Source of the DNA: Sodalis sp. dw_96 | GTDB taxonomy: Bacteria; Pseudomonadota; Gammaproteobacteria; Enterobacterales; Enterobacteriaceae | Length of the DNA stretch: 64,000 nucleotides | Assembly: GCF_018449575.1 (NCBI RefSeq) | Contig: NZ_JAAVUT010000002.1 | Span: forward strand, 463,073-527,072 | Direction: 5' to 3' | Part shown: in pieces, positions 38,526-47,901 of the stretch | Position numbering within the stretch: the first letter of the stretch is position 1 | Layout: every line of letters starts with the position of its first letter | The notes under the pieces: generated by a model | Databases searched by the model: none | What the model was told of the DNA's origin: nothing | The model's input: the letters and a program-made list of their open reading frames with translations, nothing else | Program-made: the position numbers and the translations under genes

Positions 38526-38573
38526 TCTGAAGGCTGCCGCCATTATCGTTAATCAGCGCAGGGGATCCTGGTT

Positions 38574-39413
38574 TTAAACCGTCGGGCTTTTACGGGCGCG
38601 CGCCACGATTTGCGTCGGGTTGACGAAGCGCAGCGCCACGATAAGCCAGATAAGCGAACTCACGGTGTAAATAACCGCCATGGCATCAATGGACTGGCCG
38701 GCCCGCACCCCGGCGGCGAAAACGGAATAATACAGGGAGACCACCAGCGTCTGGCTGCTGGGGCCGGCGGTGAGGAAGGTCAGTTCAAACATGGAGATGG
38801 TCCTGACCAGGGACAGCAGGGTTGCCGCCAGAATGCCGGGCAACAGCATGGGGATAAGCACATGAATAAAAAGCTTGCCCGTGTTGGCGCCGAAGACATG
38901 GGCCGCCGCCTCGATTCGCGGATCGATCTGCTCGATAAACGGTATCATCAGCACCACGACAAAAGGAACGGTGGGCACCAGATTGGCCAGAATGACGCCG
39001 TTCATGGTGCCGGCCAGCCCAAGGCGATAAAGCAAGGTTGCGAGGGGAATGCCGAAGGTGATGGGCGGCACCAGCAGCGGCAACAGAAACAGCGCCATCA
39101 CCAATGATTTGCCGGGAAAATTACGTCGTGCCAGCCCATAGGCGGCAGGCACACCGATCAGCGCCGACAGCACAACCACCGTGCCGACGATTTGGAACGT
39201 CACTATCAACACGTCCCCCAACTGGAACTCCCGCCAGGCGGAGAAGTACCAGCGGAATGTGTAGCCGGCCGGCAGCCAGGTGCCGAGCCAACGAGTGCCG
39301 AATGAATTCACCACTACGGTGGCGATCAAAGCCAACAGATTAAGGATGAAGAAGATCACAAAAGCCCAGATGGCAATCTTCCACAGCCGGTCCAGGATAT
39401 TTTCCAGGTTCAT
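38574..39413 (-). CDS. ABC transporter permease (PotC type)
   Basis: 279 residues with six hydrophobic helices. The cytoplasmic EAA loop is EAAAHVFGANTGKLFIHVLIPMLLPG, the coupling site for the ATPase. It is the second permease of the operon. The start ATG at 39413 overlaps by ATGA the stop of a 20-codon mini-cistron that derives from tandem copies of this same gene start. Confidence 0.92.
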   Translation of the reverse strand: MNLENILDRLWKIAIWAFVIFFILNLLALIATVVVNSFGTRWLGTWLPAGYTFRWYFSAWREFQLGDVLIVTFQIVGTVVVLSALIGVPAAYGLARRNFPGKSLVMALFLLPLLVPPITFGIPLATLLYRLGLAGTMNGVILANLVPTVPFVVVLMIPFIEQIDPRIEAAAHVFGANTGKLFIHVLIPMLLPGILAATLLSLVRTISMFELTFLTAGPSSQTLVVSLYYSVFAAGVRAGQSIDAMAVIYTVSSLIWLIVALRFVNPTQIVARARKSPTV

Positions 39414-39510
39414 ATTATGCTTTCCACGCTTATGTTATGGCTTACAAGGCAAATGACGGTTTCCACAGTCATAGTATGGTTTCCAAGCCAAATGACGTTT
39501 CCAGGTGCAT
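39410..39510 (-). repeat. About 39-bp tandem repeat encoding coupled mini-cistrons before the permease
   Basis: Read on the minus strand, the interval between the two permeases is filled by copies of the downstream gene's start (ATGAACCTGGAAA). Three bases after the first permease's TAG, an ATG opens 13 codons (MHLETSFGLETIL). Its TGA overlaps an ATG opening 20 codons, and that TGA overlaps the ATG of the next permease. Repeat units are about 39 bases (TATGG boundaries at 39436 and 39475) plus a half unit. Confidence 0.85.
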
Positions 39511-39513
39511 GGT

Positions 39514-40413
39514 CTATCCCTTGCCCCCGCCCGCCGGCCCTTTATAGAACAGGCCGCGCGCCGTGAGTATGATGCCGACGATACCGAATTGGACGATGGC
39601 CATAATCATGGCGATAGCCGATGCGAATGAGTAGTCGTATTGCTCGAACGCCGCCTGCGCGGCCGCAATGGAAATAACCCGCGTTTCTCCCGCCGGCGCC
39701 CCCAGAATCACGGCGGAGGGGAAGACCGAAAATGCATCCACAAAAGACAGGCAGAAGATAACCGCCAGCCCGGGCAGGATAAGCGGCAGGATCACATGCC
39801 GGAAGCGTTGGCGCGCACGGGCGCCCAGGGTGGCGGCGGCCTGCTCCAGGGCCGGATCGATGCCGGAAATCATCGACAGGGCCAGCAGGAAAGTAAAAGG
39901 AAATCCGGTGATGATCAGGGACAGGAAGACACCGGTATAGTTGTGGACCAGGCGCACCGGATGATCGATAAGGCCGACGGTCACCAGCACCCGGTTAAAC
40001 CAGCCCTGCGGACCGAGATAGTTCAACAGGCCGTCGGCCACCAGCACGGTGCCGAGGGTGATGGGAATCACCAGAATGGTGGTCAGCACCCGCTGATGAC
40101 GCATCAGGCGCACGCGCATGGCGATGGGCACCGACAGCGCAACGTTCACCAGCGTGACCGGCAGCGCGAGCTGCAAGGTCAGCCAAATCGTTTCATAAAT
40201 ATAGGGATCGGAAAAAAATCTGGCGTAGTTGGCATACCATTGCCCGCTCTTGGGAATAAAAGAATGTACCAGCCCATAGAAAAACGGGTAAATAAACAGC
40301 AGCAGCAGGAACAGCGCCGCCGGCAATATCAGAAGCGTCACCCCGTCAAAACCATAGTCCGCCAGCCTGCGACGTCTGTGGGTGTGCACTATTTCGGCGC
40401 CGACCGGCTTCAT
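39514..40413 (-). CDS. ABC transporter permease (PotB type)
   Basis: 299 residues with six helices (ILPAALFLLLLFIYPFFYGLVHSF at the N-terminus) and the EAA loop EQAAATLGARARQRFRHVILPLILPGL. It forms the channel with the permease at 38574. It overlaps the ATPase gene by 4 bases (ATGA), giving translational coupling. Confidence 0.92.
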   Translation of the reverse strand: MKPVGAEIVHTHRRRRLADYGFDGVTLLILPAALFLLLLFIYPFFYGLVHSFIPKSGQWYANYARFFSDPYIYETIWLTLQLALPVTLVNVALSVPIAMRVRLMRHQRVLTTILVIPITLGTVLVADGLLNYLGPQGWFNRVLVTVGLIDHPVRLVHNYTGVFLSLIITGFPFTFLLALSMISGIDPALEQAAATLGARARQRFRHVILPLILPGLAVIFCLSFVDAFSVFPSAVILGAPAGETRVISIAAAQAAFEQYDYSFASAIAMIMAIVQFGIVGIILTARGLFYKGPAGGGKG

Positions 40414-41480
40414 TGTCCGGTCTCCCGTGGGTAAACCAGAACACGGTCAGCGGGCGCCCCCAGACGCACCGTAGCACCTGGGGCAATAGTGTCCCGCGCC
40501 CGGAAAAAGACCTCGTATCCGTCAGTGGTGCGGCCGGACCCGAGAAAATGTTCGCCGGAATACTCCATCCCGGTCACCGTTGCGCCGATGGCGCCATCCG
40601 GCGTCGGAACCAGGTCGGAAGGACGGATGGCGGCAACCACCTCTCCCGCATCCGTGGCATCCATGCCCCGGCCCCACAGGGTTGCACCCGAAAGGGACAT
40701 TTCCACTTCATCGCCCTGCTTGCGCAGGATCCGCGCGGGCAGCGCGTTGCGAAAACCCATGAACTCCGCCACATCAAGATGGGCCGGCCGATTGTAGAGA
40801 TCGTGCGGCGTGCCGATTTGACGCACGCCGCCATCGCGCAAAACGACGATCCGGTCGGCGAGGGAAAGGGCCTCGTCCTGATCGTGCGTCACGTAGATGG
40901 TGGCGGAACCCAGTAAACGGTGTATACGGCGGATCTCGCCGCGCATTTCGAGCCGCAGCTTGGCATCCAGGTTTGAAAGGGGTTCGTCCATCAGAACCAG
41001 CGGCGGCTCCACCGCGATGGCGCGCGCAATGGCCACGCGCTGCTGCTGCCCGCCGGAGAGCTGGGCCGGTAATTTATCGGCTTGCTGCGCCAGCCTGACA
41101 ACGTTCAGGGATTCCTCCACCTTCAGGTCAATCTTGGCTTTCGCCATCCCCTGCATTTGCAGGCCGAAACCCACATTGCGCCGGACAGTCATATGGGGGA
41201 ACAACGCATAGTTCTGGAACACCATGCCGAACCCCCGATCCTCCGGCTTCAGCATGTCGATACGGCGATCGTCGAGCCAGATCCCGCCCCCACTCAAGGA
41301 CAAAAGGCCCGCCAGACAATTCAGGGCGGTGGATTTTCCGCAGCCCGACGGGCCGAGCAGCGCGATGAACTCCCCGCGTTTCACCGTCAGCGTCACATCC
41401 CTCAGCGCATTATGGCTACCGAAGGCGCGGCTGATATGCTCCAGCCGCAGTTCACGAAAATCCCTGGATGTTATTGCCAT
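40410..41480 (-). CDS. ABC transporter ATP-binding protein (PotA/FbpC type)
   Basis: 356 residues: Walker [15 protein letters not shown]-loop [13 protein letters not shown], signature [17 protein letters not shown], Walker [13 protein letters not shown] and H-loop YVTHDQDEA, then a C-terminal TOBE-type regulatory domain (about 245-350). The arrangement is that of the spermidine/putrescine-iron-sugar importer class. It energises the two permeases that follow and overlaps the first by 4 bases. Confidence 0.94.
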   Translation of the reverse strand: MAITSRDFRELRLEHISRAFGSHNALRDVTLTVKRGEFIALLGPSGCGKSTALNCLAGLLSLSGGGIWLDDRRIDMLKPEDRGFGMVFQNYALFPHMTVRRNVGFGLQMQGMAKAKIDLKVEESLNVVRLAQQADKLPAQLSGGQQQRVAIARAIAVEPPLVLMDEPLSNLDAKLRLEMRGEIRRIHRLLGSATIYVTHDQDEALSLADRIVVLRDGGVRQIGTPHDLYNRPAHLDVAEFMGFRNALPARILRKQGDEVEMSLSGATLWGRGMDATDAGEVVAAIRPSDLVPTPDGAIGATVTGMEYSGEHFLGSGRTTDGYEVFFRARDTIAPGATVRLGAPADRVLVYPRETGQ

Positions 41481-41548
41481 TGTTCACTGCCTCAGCACGA
41501 TGTCCACATCATGCGGTCGCCGGACCCGCGCCGGCTCCCGCATTTTCC

Positions 41549-42727
41549 TTATTTCTGCATCTTTGCCGCGCCGATGTCGCGATCCCACTTATCGAACATC
41601 GCCACCAGCTGCTTGGCGTCAAGGGGCGGTTCCGTCGGATTGTTGGCGATAAGCCCGGCGTATTCGGGCCGGCCGAAGGTCTTGATCGTCTCCTGGCTGT
41701 CGGCCGGGGCCATGGCAAGGGTGACGCCTTTGATGGCCGGACCGGGATACATATAGCCGTGATCGTACATCAGGGCCTGCTGTTCAGGCTTCAGGATAAA
41801 CGCCATCAATTGCAGCGCCACATCCAGTTTCTCTTTCGCGATCCCCTTGGGAATCGCCATGTAATCAGCATCGCCTACCCAATGGAATCCCTTCAGGGTG
41901 CCGACTTTATACTCCGCGGGGACAATGCCCAGGTAACGGGGATTGATATCCCAGCCCCCCGTCGAGGCGATGATGTCGCGGGTGCCCTCGGCCAGTTCCT
42001 TCATGGTTGCCGTGGTGCCGCCGGGGTAGTATTCAATGCAGCCGTCAAGCTGCTTGAGATAGGCCCAGGTCTTGTCCCAGCCGTTGACCGGATCGAGGGG
42101 GTCCTTGTCCCCGAGCAAATAGGGCAGCCCCATCACAAAGGTCCTGCCCGGGCCGGAATTGGACGGCCGGGCGTACATGAATTTGCCGGGATTGGCCTTG
42201 CACCAGCTGAGCAATTTTGCCGCCGTGTCCGGCATAACTTTCACCCGATCCGGCGCGTATTCCAGCAGCGGGCCGGACGGCGTCCAATCCACCACAAACG
42301 CTTGTCCCCGTGCCATCTCTTGCATCAGGTAGGCACCATGGAGATAGAGCTGCTCCATGTTCGGAAACATGCTTTGGTATTTCGGCAGGATCTGCATCCA
42401 CAGTCCCTGCCCCATCCCGGCGGCCAGGGCATCGTTCCCGGTCAGGACAAAGTCGATGTCCACGCGTCCGGCATCCTGCTGCGCCTTCAGCTTGCCGGCC
42501 AGTTCGGGAGCCGTGGCCTGCGTAAAGACAAAGTTCTTCACCAGCTCGGGATGTTCGGCCTTGAACTTGTCGAACGCGGGCTGGCTTATCTGCAGGTCGC
42601 CGGCCACATCGATGACATTGATGGTGACGGGTTCCGCGAAAGCCTGAAATGATCCGGCGAGAGACGAGAGAACCACGGTAGCCGTCAGTGCGGCCAGACG
42701 GCAAATGGCAATGCTGCTTTTTTTCAC
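41549..42727 (-). CDS. Periplasmic solute-binding protein of the ABC importer
   Basis: 392 residues with a Sec signal peptide ending FQAFA. The mature protein has the two-lobed class II fold (FDKFKAEHP near the N-terminus, IIASTGGWDINPRYLGIVPAEY and IPKGIAKEKLDVALQLMAFIL in the second lobe). It starts at GTG (42727) with GGAGTG upstream. Composition resembles polyamine/thiamine-type binding proteins, but the operon's deaminase suggests an amino sugar or similar polar amine; the ligand is not readable. Confidence 0.87.
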   Translation of the reverse strand: MKKSSIAICRLAALTATVVLSSLAGSFQAFAEPVTINVIDVAGDLQISQPAFDKFKAEHPELVKNFVFTQATAPELAGKLKAQQDAGRVDIDFVLTGNDALAAGMGQGLWMQILPKYQSMFPNMEQLYLHGAYLMQEMARGQAFVVDWTPSGPLLEYAPDRVKVMPDTAAKLLSWCKANPGKFMYARPSNSGPGRTFVMGLPYLLGDKDPLDPVNGWDKTWAYLKQLDGCIEYYPGGTTATMKELAEGTRDIIASTGGWDINPRYLGIVPAEYKVGTLKGFHWVGDADYMAIPKGIAKEKLDVALQLMAFILKPEQQALMYDHGYMYPGPAIKGVTLAMAPADSQETIKTFGRPEYAGLIANNPTEPPLDAKQLVAMFDKWDRDIGAAKMQK

Positions 42728-42784
42728 GACTCCACTCCTTTTATCAGTGTTAAATCAGGTTCTTCGTTTCTTCCGCGCCGGGAC

Positions 42785-42844
42785 CCGGCCTAGTGCGGCT
42801 TAGTTCAACTTGGTGCGGCTTGGTCCGGCACAGTCCGGCTTAGT
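42785..42844 (-). repeat. Six tandem copies of a degenerate 10-bp unit
   Basis: On the minus strand the units read ACTAAGCCGG, ACTGTGCCGG, ACCAAGCCGC, ACCAAGTTGA, ACTAAGCCGC and ACTAGGCCGG. Ten bases is close to one helical turn, so the unit would present the same face to a protein. It lies between the deaminase stop and the binding-protein start. Confidence 0.8.
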
Positions 42845-42917
42845 CAGGTACAGGGAGGACTGTCAGCACGATCAAGCTTGATACGTCATAATCAGGTCCG
42901 GTCAGGCTGCTCCAAGG

Positions 42918-43658
42918 TTAGCGTGTCAGCCTGCTTGCCGCGGGACCATCAAGGAACAGTTGGCAATTCTCATGCTGCTGCAAAATGGACGCGGGACAGG
43001 CATTGGTCACCGGCCCCTCCAGAACGTCGCGCACCGCCTCGGCCTTGCGTTCGTCCGGGACCGTCAGGATGACGACTTTACTGGCCATAATGCGCCGCAC
43101 CGTCATGGAGACGGCACGCAAGGGCACCTCCTCCAGGGTAGCGAACCAGCCCTCGCCAAACTGCTGCCGGCGGCAGCGCTCATCCAAATCCACCACCTTA
43201 TATGCCATCGTGGAGGTAAAATCCGCCGGCGGATCGTTGAATGCGAGATGGCCGTTCTCGCCGATGCCGGCGAACATGACGTCAATGGGATGTTTATCAA
43301 GCAAGCCGCCAATGCGCCGCAGTTCTTCGTCCACATCCGCAGCGTCGCCCCGGATGAAGTGAAAGGCCCCAAGCGTTGGCAACCTGGAGACGAAACGCTC
43401 CCGCAGATAGCGGCGAAAGCTGGCGGGATGCGTTTCCGGCATGCCGATATATTCGTCGAGATGAAACGCGGTCACCTGGGACCAGTCGATCTCGTGCCCG
43501 ATAAGCGCCGCGATCACCTCAAACTGGCTGGCGCCGGTGGCCAGCACAATGTTCGCCCTGCCGTTTTTCCCGATGGCCTCGACGATTGCCCTCGCCCCGG
43601 CCGATGCGGCCTCGATGGCGGCTTGTTCCTTGGTGGCAAATTTATGGATTTTAATCAT
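42918..43658 (-). CDS. Glucosamine-6-phosphate deaminase-like protein (NagB family)
   Basis: 246 residues. [44 protein letters not shown], the catalytic [20 protein letters not shown] and [32 protein letters not shown] match the NagB fold, including the active-site Asp, Glu and His. NagB turns glucosamine 6-phosphate into fructose 6-phosphate and ammonia; related proteins act on other aminosugar phosphates. The start at 43658 is set by GAGGAG just upstream; the open frame runs 45 codons further without homology. It is first in an operon with an ABC importer rather than a PTS, so the sugar would need phosphorylation by an unlinked kinase. Confidence 0.9.
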   Translation of the reverse strand: MIKIHKFATKEQAAIEAASAGARAIVEAIGKNGRANIVLATGASQFEVIAALIGHEIDWSQVTAFHLDEYIGMPETHPASFRRYLRERFVSRLPTLGAFHFIRGDAADVDEELRRIGGLLDKHPIDVMFAGIGENGHLAFNDPPADFTSTMAYKVVDLDERCRRQQFGEGWFATLEEVPLRAVSMTVRRIMASKVVILTVPDERKAEAVRDVLEGPVTNACPASILQQHENCQLFLDGPAASRLTR

Positions 43659-43855
43659 TCGCTCCTCTTTTGGGTTAACACCGCTGTTTTCCGACTGAAT
43701 TGTTAGGGACGCAGGTCTGAAAAGGATCGTTTGTGTGAATTTTAAACTAAGGTATGATCGGATACAGAAGTCGTCAATGGTAAAATTACTCATTTAAGAT
43801 ACGTTTTTCTTATCATATTCAGTAAATTTACATGATAAATATTACTAACATCACT

Positions 43856-43868
43856 AAACGACTCGTTT
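43856..43868. promoter_or_regulatory. Palindromic candidate operator of the LacI regulator
   Basis: AAACGACTCGTTT is a perfect 6-1-6 palindrome in the 439-base gap between the divergent deaminase operon and the LacI gene, 198 bases from the deaminase start and 230 from the LacI start. Its size and symmetry suit a LacI-family dimer. The rest of the gap is AT-rich without a gene; a 70-codon minus-strand frame there has no support. Confidence 0.5.
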
Positions 43869-44097
43869 CATAGACTTAAAAATTAAACCCGCCATTTCAT
43901 TGGCACATATTCCGGTATCAAAAGGACCGAGAACTTTTGTACGCCCTACGCAATACGTCCTTACCGCACGACTGATAAGAAATTCATAGTATGTTTGCGT
44001 TTGCAATTTACTTTCACGATAAGTAATATTTCTCAAAATGCAGCAGACCCGCACATAATCATTCATTGGGGAAAAAACGGCTTAAGGATGTAGAGTC

Positions 44098-45189
44098 ATG
44101 ACCAAAACGCGTAAGTCCAAACATGGAGGTCCCGGCCTTCGTCAGATCGCATCCGAGGCAAACGTCAGTATCGCCACGGTGTCACGGGTGTTGAACGGCA
44201 ATGCCCACGTCGACCCGGCCATGCGCAAACAGGTTCTTGAAGCGGCTGACAGACTGAATATCGACACCCCACAGCCCGCAAAGACCGGCGCCCTGGTTTT
44301 TCTTCTCAGTAACCGGACGATGCTGCCGCCTTTCCATGCCTGCATCCTGGCGGGCGCCGAGTCCTATTGCGCCGCCCATGGCTGGGATCTGTTTTTTGTT
44401 TCCCTGAGCTATCCCCCCAACGCCACCCCACGGGAGCTGCACTTGCCCAAGCTGTTGCAACGCCGCGAAATGGTGCGTGGCGTCATCCTGGCGGGAAACC
44501 CCTCGCCGAACCTCATCGAACTGCTGGAGCAAAAGAACATCAGTTATGTGGTGCTCGGCAGCAACATTCTCGGTGAATTTCCCACGCTGAAAAACGACGT
44601 GGTCTTCTCCGATGAGATGCGCGGCGGCGAAGACGTGACCCGTTATCTCACCAGCCTCGGTCATCGGGATATCTGGTTTGTCGGCAATACCCGCCTGCCC
44701 TGGTTTGCCCGCTATTACGAGGGATATTGCCGGGTCATGGAAGAGGCGTCGCTGACCCCCAGGCTGAGCAGTATCGATTCAGAAGATGACACCGAAATAG
44801 GCTATCTGGGAACCAAATACCTGCTTTCCACAAATGAACCCGTGTCAGCCATCTTCGCCGGCAACGACTCCACCGCCTGCGGAGTGTATAAGGGACTGCG
44901 GGAACAGGGACTGCGCATCCCGGAAAACATCAGCGTGGTGGGCTGCAACGATACGGTGGGGGATTTGCTTTATCCCAGCCTGACCACCATCCGCGAGTTC
45001 CCCGAGCAGATGGGGCGGCACATGGCGGAGCTGCTGTTGGAGCGCATCGCCAATCCTGAACTGGATCCCCGGCGGCTGATGATGCCAACCCAGTTTATTC
45101 GGCGTGATTCCTGCGCTCCGGCCGCGGAGGATGAGACACACAGCGCGGGTGACAGTGATTCGGCATTCAGCGCCGTATCACAGCAGTGA
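44098..45189 (+). CDS. LacI-family transcriptional regulator
   Basis: 363 residues. The HTH GLRQIASEANVSIATVSRVLNGNAHVDPAMRKQVLEAADRL is preceded by a basic ten-residue extension. The effector domain (GALVFLLSNRTMLPPF, FAGNDSTACGVYKGLREQGLRIPENISVVGCND) follows, and a loose, acidic 25-residue tail (PAAEDETHSAGDSDSAF) ends the protein, longer than usual. Divergent to the deaminase/ABC operon, it is its probable regulator. Confidence 0.92.
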   Translation: MTKTRKSKHGGPGLRQIASEANVSIATVSRVLNGNAHVDPAMRKQVLEAADRLNIDTPQPAKTGALVFLLSNRTMLPPFHACILAGAESYCAAHGWDLFFVSLSYPPNATPRELHLPKLLQRREMVRGVILAGNPSPNLIELLEQKNISYVVLGSNILGEFPTLKNDVVFSDEMRGGEDVTRYLTSLGHRDIWFVGNTRLPWFARYYEGYCRVMEEASLTPRLSSIDSEDDTEIGYLGTKYLLSTNEPVSAIFAGNDSTACGVYKGLREQGLRIPENISVVGCNDTVGDLLYPSLTTIREFPEQMGRHMAELLLERIANPELDPRRLMMPTQFIRRDSCAPAAEDETHSAGDSDSAFSAVSQQ

Positions 45190-45328
45190 CCCACGGGAAA
45201 AAAGAGTACGTCCGGTTCGCCGGACGCTTATCGTTCAGGAAGTTTAAGCGACATCATAACGGTATAGGTCACATTTAATCGCATTCTGTTATTTTCAATA
45301 AGCCACTTTAATTCAGGAAAATAACACT

Positions 45329-45892
45329 ATGGACATCAATAATTGTTCCACTAGCAACAATGCGCCAGGCCAAGCTAGCGCCATAATCAGCCTCAACGGT
45401 CATTTGCCCAAAAGATTTGCAGCGCTTATTTCAAATTTGGAATCAGTCAGTAATCATACCGATAAAGCCAGCATTAAAGAATTTATTAATTTTTCAAAAG
45501 AAAACCATGAAAAAATCAATTCTTCACTTATGAGCGTAAGTAATCCGCAAGAGGTGGTGGAGTTGATACAAGAAGCCTCTCGTCTATGCCTGATTATTAA
45601 AGATGAAATTAATGTAGGTGATGGCAATATGCCCTATATCCTTCAGGAAGAAGGTAAATTGGAGGGGGCGTTGGAATCACTGAAGGATCGATTACAGCGG
45701 GATATTAGCATTCAGACCAATGAAAAAGCACCTTTATCCATTGAAGAAAAACTAAAAAAAGAGGCAAAGCGTATTGGCGAACAAATACAACAAGAGATAC
45801 CTCGTGCTATAGTAAGCGGAGAAAATGAGGTCGAGCGTTCATCTGGAAAAATAGTGAAAGAATTAAGCCGTTTAGGAAAGCGTTTTCGTTAA
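45329..45892 (+). CDS. Hypothetical coiled-coil protein
   Basis: 187 residues, AT-rich compared with flanking genes. The sequence has no signal peptide or membrane segment and consists of predicted helices (EFINFSKENHEKINSSLM; EEKLKKEAKRIGEQIQQEIPRAI). There is a Ser/Asn-rich N-terminus (MDINNCSTSNNAPGQAS), a feature of some secreted effectors, but nothing specific. I recognise no family. Its start has AGGAAA 8 bases upstream. It probably arrived by transfer. Confidence 0.62.
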   Translation: MDINNCSTSNNAPGQASAIISLNGHLPKRFAALISNLESVSNHTDKASIKEFINFSKENHEKINSSLMSVSNPQEVVELIQEASRLCLIIKDEINVGDGNMPYILQEEGKLEGALESLKDRLQRDISIQTNEKAPLSIEEKLKKEAKRIGEQIQQEIPRAIVSGENEVERSSGKIVKELSRLGKRFR

Positions 45893-45987
45893 TTAAAGAG
45901 ATTGCTGTTAAAACTTATAAGTGAAATTGTTATACCCATTTATTATAACGGCAAAAGGGCGGTTTTATTCACACCGCCAGACCAGGC

Positions 45988-46854
45988 TCAGGTCGCCTCC
46001 GACATCATCTGCAAAAATTTATCCCGCAGCGCATCCTTTATCTTCGGATTCCAGGCGACGCCAATTTGCCAAAGGGTGTGCATTCCCTCTGGCCGCACAA
46101 CGGTCACACCGGCCGGCAAAAAATGGCTGATGCCCGAGGGCAGCAACGCCACGCCATTTCCCGCGGCGATCAATGCCAGCAGGGCATGAATATCATCAGC
46201 GGCAGACGCTGGTTTGGCGCTCAGATGATTGACCTCAAGAAAACGAGTGACTTGTTCCGCCAGGCAGGGCCCGCGGCGCGGATTGATTTGCAACAGCGGG
46301 TGCTTCTTGAACAAAGACCGAATATCAGCGGGATCCACGTTAGCGCCTGACGGGGCGGCCAACACGAGGTTCTCATCCATCAAAACCTTGACCTGCAGCG
46401 GTTCGGTCATCGGCAAACGGATAAAGCCTGCCTGAAGTTGCCCCTCAGTTAACATGCGGCACTGCACATTGGAGGGAATGTCGCTAAGGGAGACTTCCAC
46501 CTCGGGGAATTGTTCACGAAAAAGATTTACCAGGGCCGGGGCAAGCCGAAATGATGATATGCCAAACCCAAGCGCCAGCTTACCCGCATTCCCTTTCTCT
46601 ATGCTTCGGGTATATTCCAGAAACTCTTCGTGATGTTTCAGCAACTCGCAGGTTCTGCCATAAAGCTGCCGGCCGGTGACGGTGAGCTTTGCGCCGTGTC
46701 TGCCACGATGAAAAAGGCTCACCCCGGTCAAATGCTCCAGTGCCTGGATTTGCTTGGTCAAAGCAGATTGCGTCAGGTACAGGGCTTCCGCAGCGGCGTG
46801 ATAATTCCCCTGCTCAGCCAATGTAACGAATGCGCGCAACAGCTTTATATCCAT
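45988..46854 (-). CDS. LysR-family transcriptional regulator
   Basis: 288 residues: MDIKLLRAFVTLAEQGNYHAAAEALYLTQSALTKQIQALEHLTGVSLFHR is the LTTR winged helix, followed by the co-inducer domain from AGKLALGFGISSFRLAPALV. It is separated from its neighbours and has no divergent partner gene within 200 bases other than the HAD gene on the right, which is a possible target. Confidence 0.92.
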   Translation of the reverse strand: MDIKLLRAFVTLAEQGNYHAAAEALYLTQSALTKQIQALEHLTGVSLFHRGRHGAKLTVTGRQLYGRTCELLKHHEEFLEYTRSIEKGNAGKLALGFGISSFRLAPALVNLFREQFPEVEVSLSDIPSNVQCRMLTEGQLQAGFIRLPMTEPLQVKVLMDENLVLAAPSGANVDPADIRSLFKKHPLLQINPRRGPCLAEQVTRFLEVNHLSAKPASAADDIHALLALIAAGNGVALLPSGISHFLPAGVTVVRPEGMHTLWQIGVAWNPKIKDALRDKFLQMMSEAT

Positions 46855-47100
46855 TCCGCTCGGGAATCAAATAGGGAGAAATCGGAATTATACAGCTTAG
46901 CGCTATTCAGGAGATAGTGGCAGGAGTTTGCGAAATTGGCATTCCCTTCACATTTGTCATGGGGAAGGTTACCGGATCCTCAAGGATTCTTGACGTCGAT
47001 TGTTACCCGCCCATTGATGGCGGTATTCCCCTGGACCAGGGGGCGGTAGCTGCCGCCCTTATCAGGCGCGAAGCGCTATTGCATATTGGAGCAGAAACAG

Positions 47101-47805
47101 ATGAATCAGTCAGTAACGAGGGTAGCGGCGGTTTTGTTCGACATGGACGGGGTTCTGATCGATTCCAAAGCGGTCATTGAGCAAGCCTGGCGCGAGGCGG
47201 CACAGATGTACGGGCGCCGGATAACCAACGAAGAAATCAACAAATACGTCCACGGCCAGCCCGGCCCCCACACCATCCGCGCCCTGTTCCATGATTTGCC
47301 GCTTGCCGACCAGGCGAGGATTCAGGCGCACATCATCCATGTGGAAAATACCGCCGACTGCGCGCCCATACCGGGCGTGGCGCAGCTTATCGCTTCCCTT
47401 GGCGCGGCCCGCATCCCGGTGGGCATCGTCACCAGCGGCTGGCGCCTGAAGATCGATCGCGTTATAGCATTGCTCCAGGCACAGCCCTACGTCTCGGTTA
47501 TCGTCGAACGGAATGACGTGGTTCGCGGCAAACCCTACCCCGATCCCTATCTGCTCGGCGCTGAGCGTCTGGGCCTCCCCCCGGCGAAAACCGTGGTATT
47601 CGAAGACGCTAAAAGCGGCGTGATCTCCGCCGTGGCCGCCGGCGCCTATTGCGTCGGCATCGGCGATGAAGACCTGCTGCCCTGCGGCGCAAAATTCATC
47701 ATCCCCGACTTCCGGGACGTGAAGGTGCTGGCCAACGGTGGCGACGGCTCGATCCTTTCGTTCGGTCCCGGGCACCAGGTGATCGTGGAGCGGACTGCGC
47801 GGTGA
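47101..47805 (+). CDS. HAD-superfamily phosphatase (phosphoglycolate/sugar-phosphate type)
   Basis: 234 residues: motif I AVLFDMDGVLIDSKAV with the nucleophile Asp, motif II GIVTSGW, motif III KPYPDPYLLGAE and motif IV VVFEDAKSGVISAVAAGAYCVGI, the beta-PGM/GPH subfamily. It would dephosphorylate a small sugar phosphate. The start ATG at 47101 follows GGAG by 9 bases. Between the LysR start and this gene a 60-codon frame (from 46917) ends inside it; no family was recognised for that frame. Confidence 0.9.
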   Translation: MNQSVTRVAAVLFDMDGVLIDSKAVIEQAWREAAQMYGRRITNEEINKYVHGQPGPHTIRALFHDLPLADQARIQAHIIHVENTADCAPIPGVAQLIASLGAARIPVGIVTSGWRLKIDRVIALLQAQPYVSVIVERNDVVRGKPYPDPYLLGAERLGLPPAKTVVFEDAKSGVISAVAAGAYCVGIGDEDLLPCGAKFIIPDFRDVKVLANGGDGSILSFGPGHQVIVERTAR

Positions 47806-47901
47806 AAGGCAAGAAAGATGTTAAAATAGATGCCAGGCTTGAGAAGCAAACGGCAATACCACGTATATTGCTGAGAAACTCTTGAAATAAAGGGGAACGA
47901 T

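Noticed and set aside
41468..42652. Plus-strand open frame of 394 codons opposite the solute-binding protein
   Set aside because: Antisense shadow. The sense protein has a signal peptide and the correct fold, while the antisense product has an implausible composition.
43854..44066. 70-codon minus-strand frame in the deaminase/LacI gap
   Set aside because: No ribosome site or homology, and it covers a likely promoter/operator region with a perfect palindrome.
46917..47180. Plus-strand frame of 87 codons before the HAD gene
   Set aside because: Starts with GTG and runs into the HAD gene in another frame. Parts read like protein, but no family could be named and the HAD gene has its own start.
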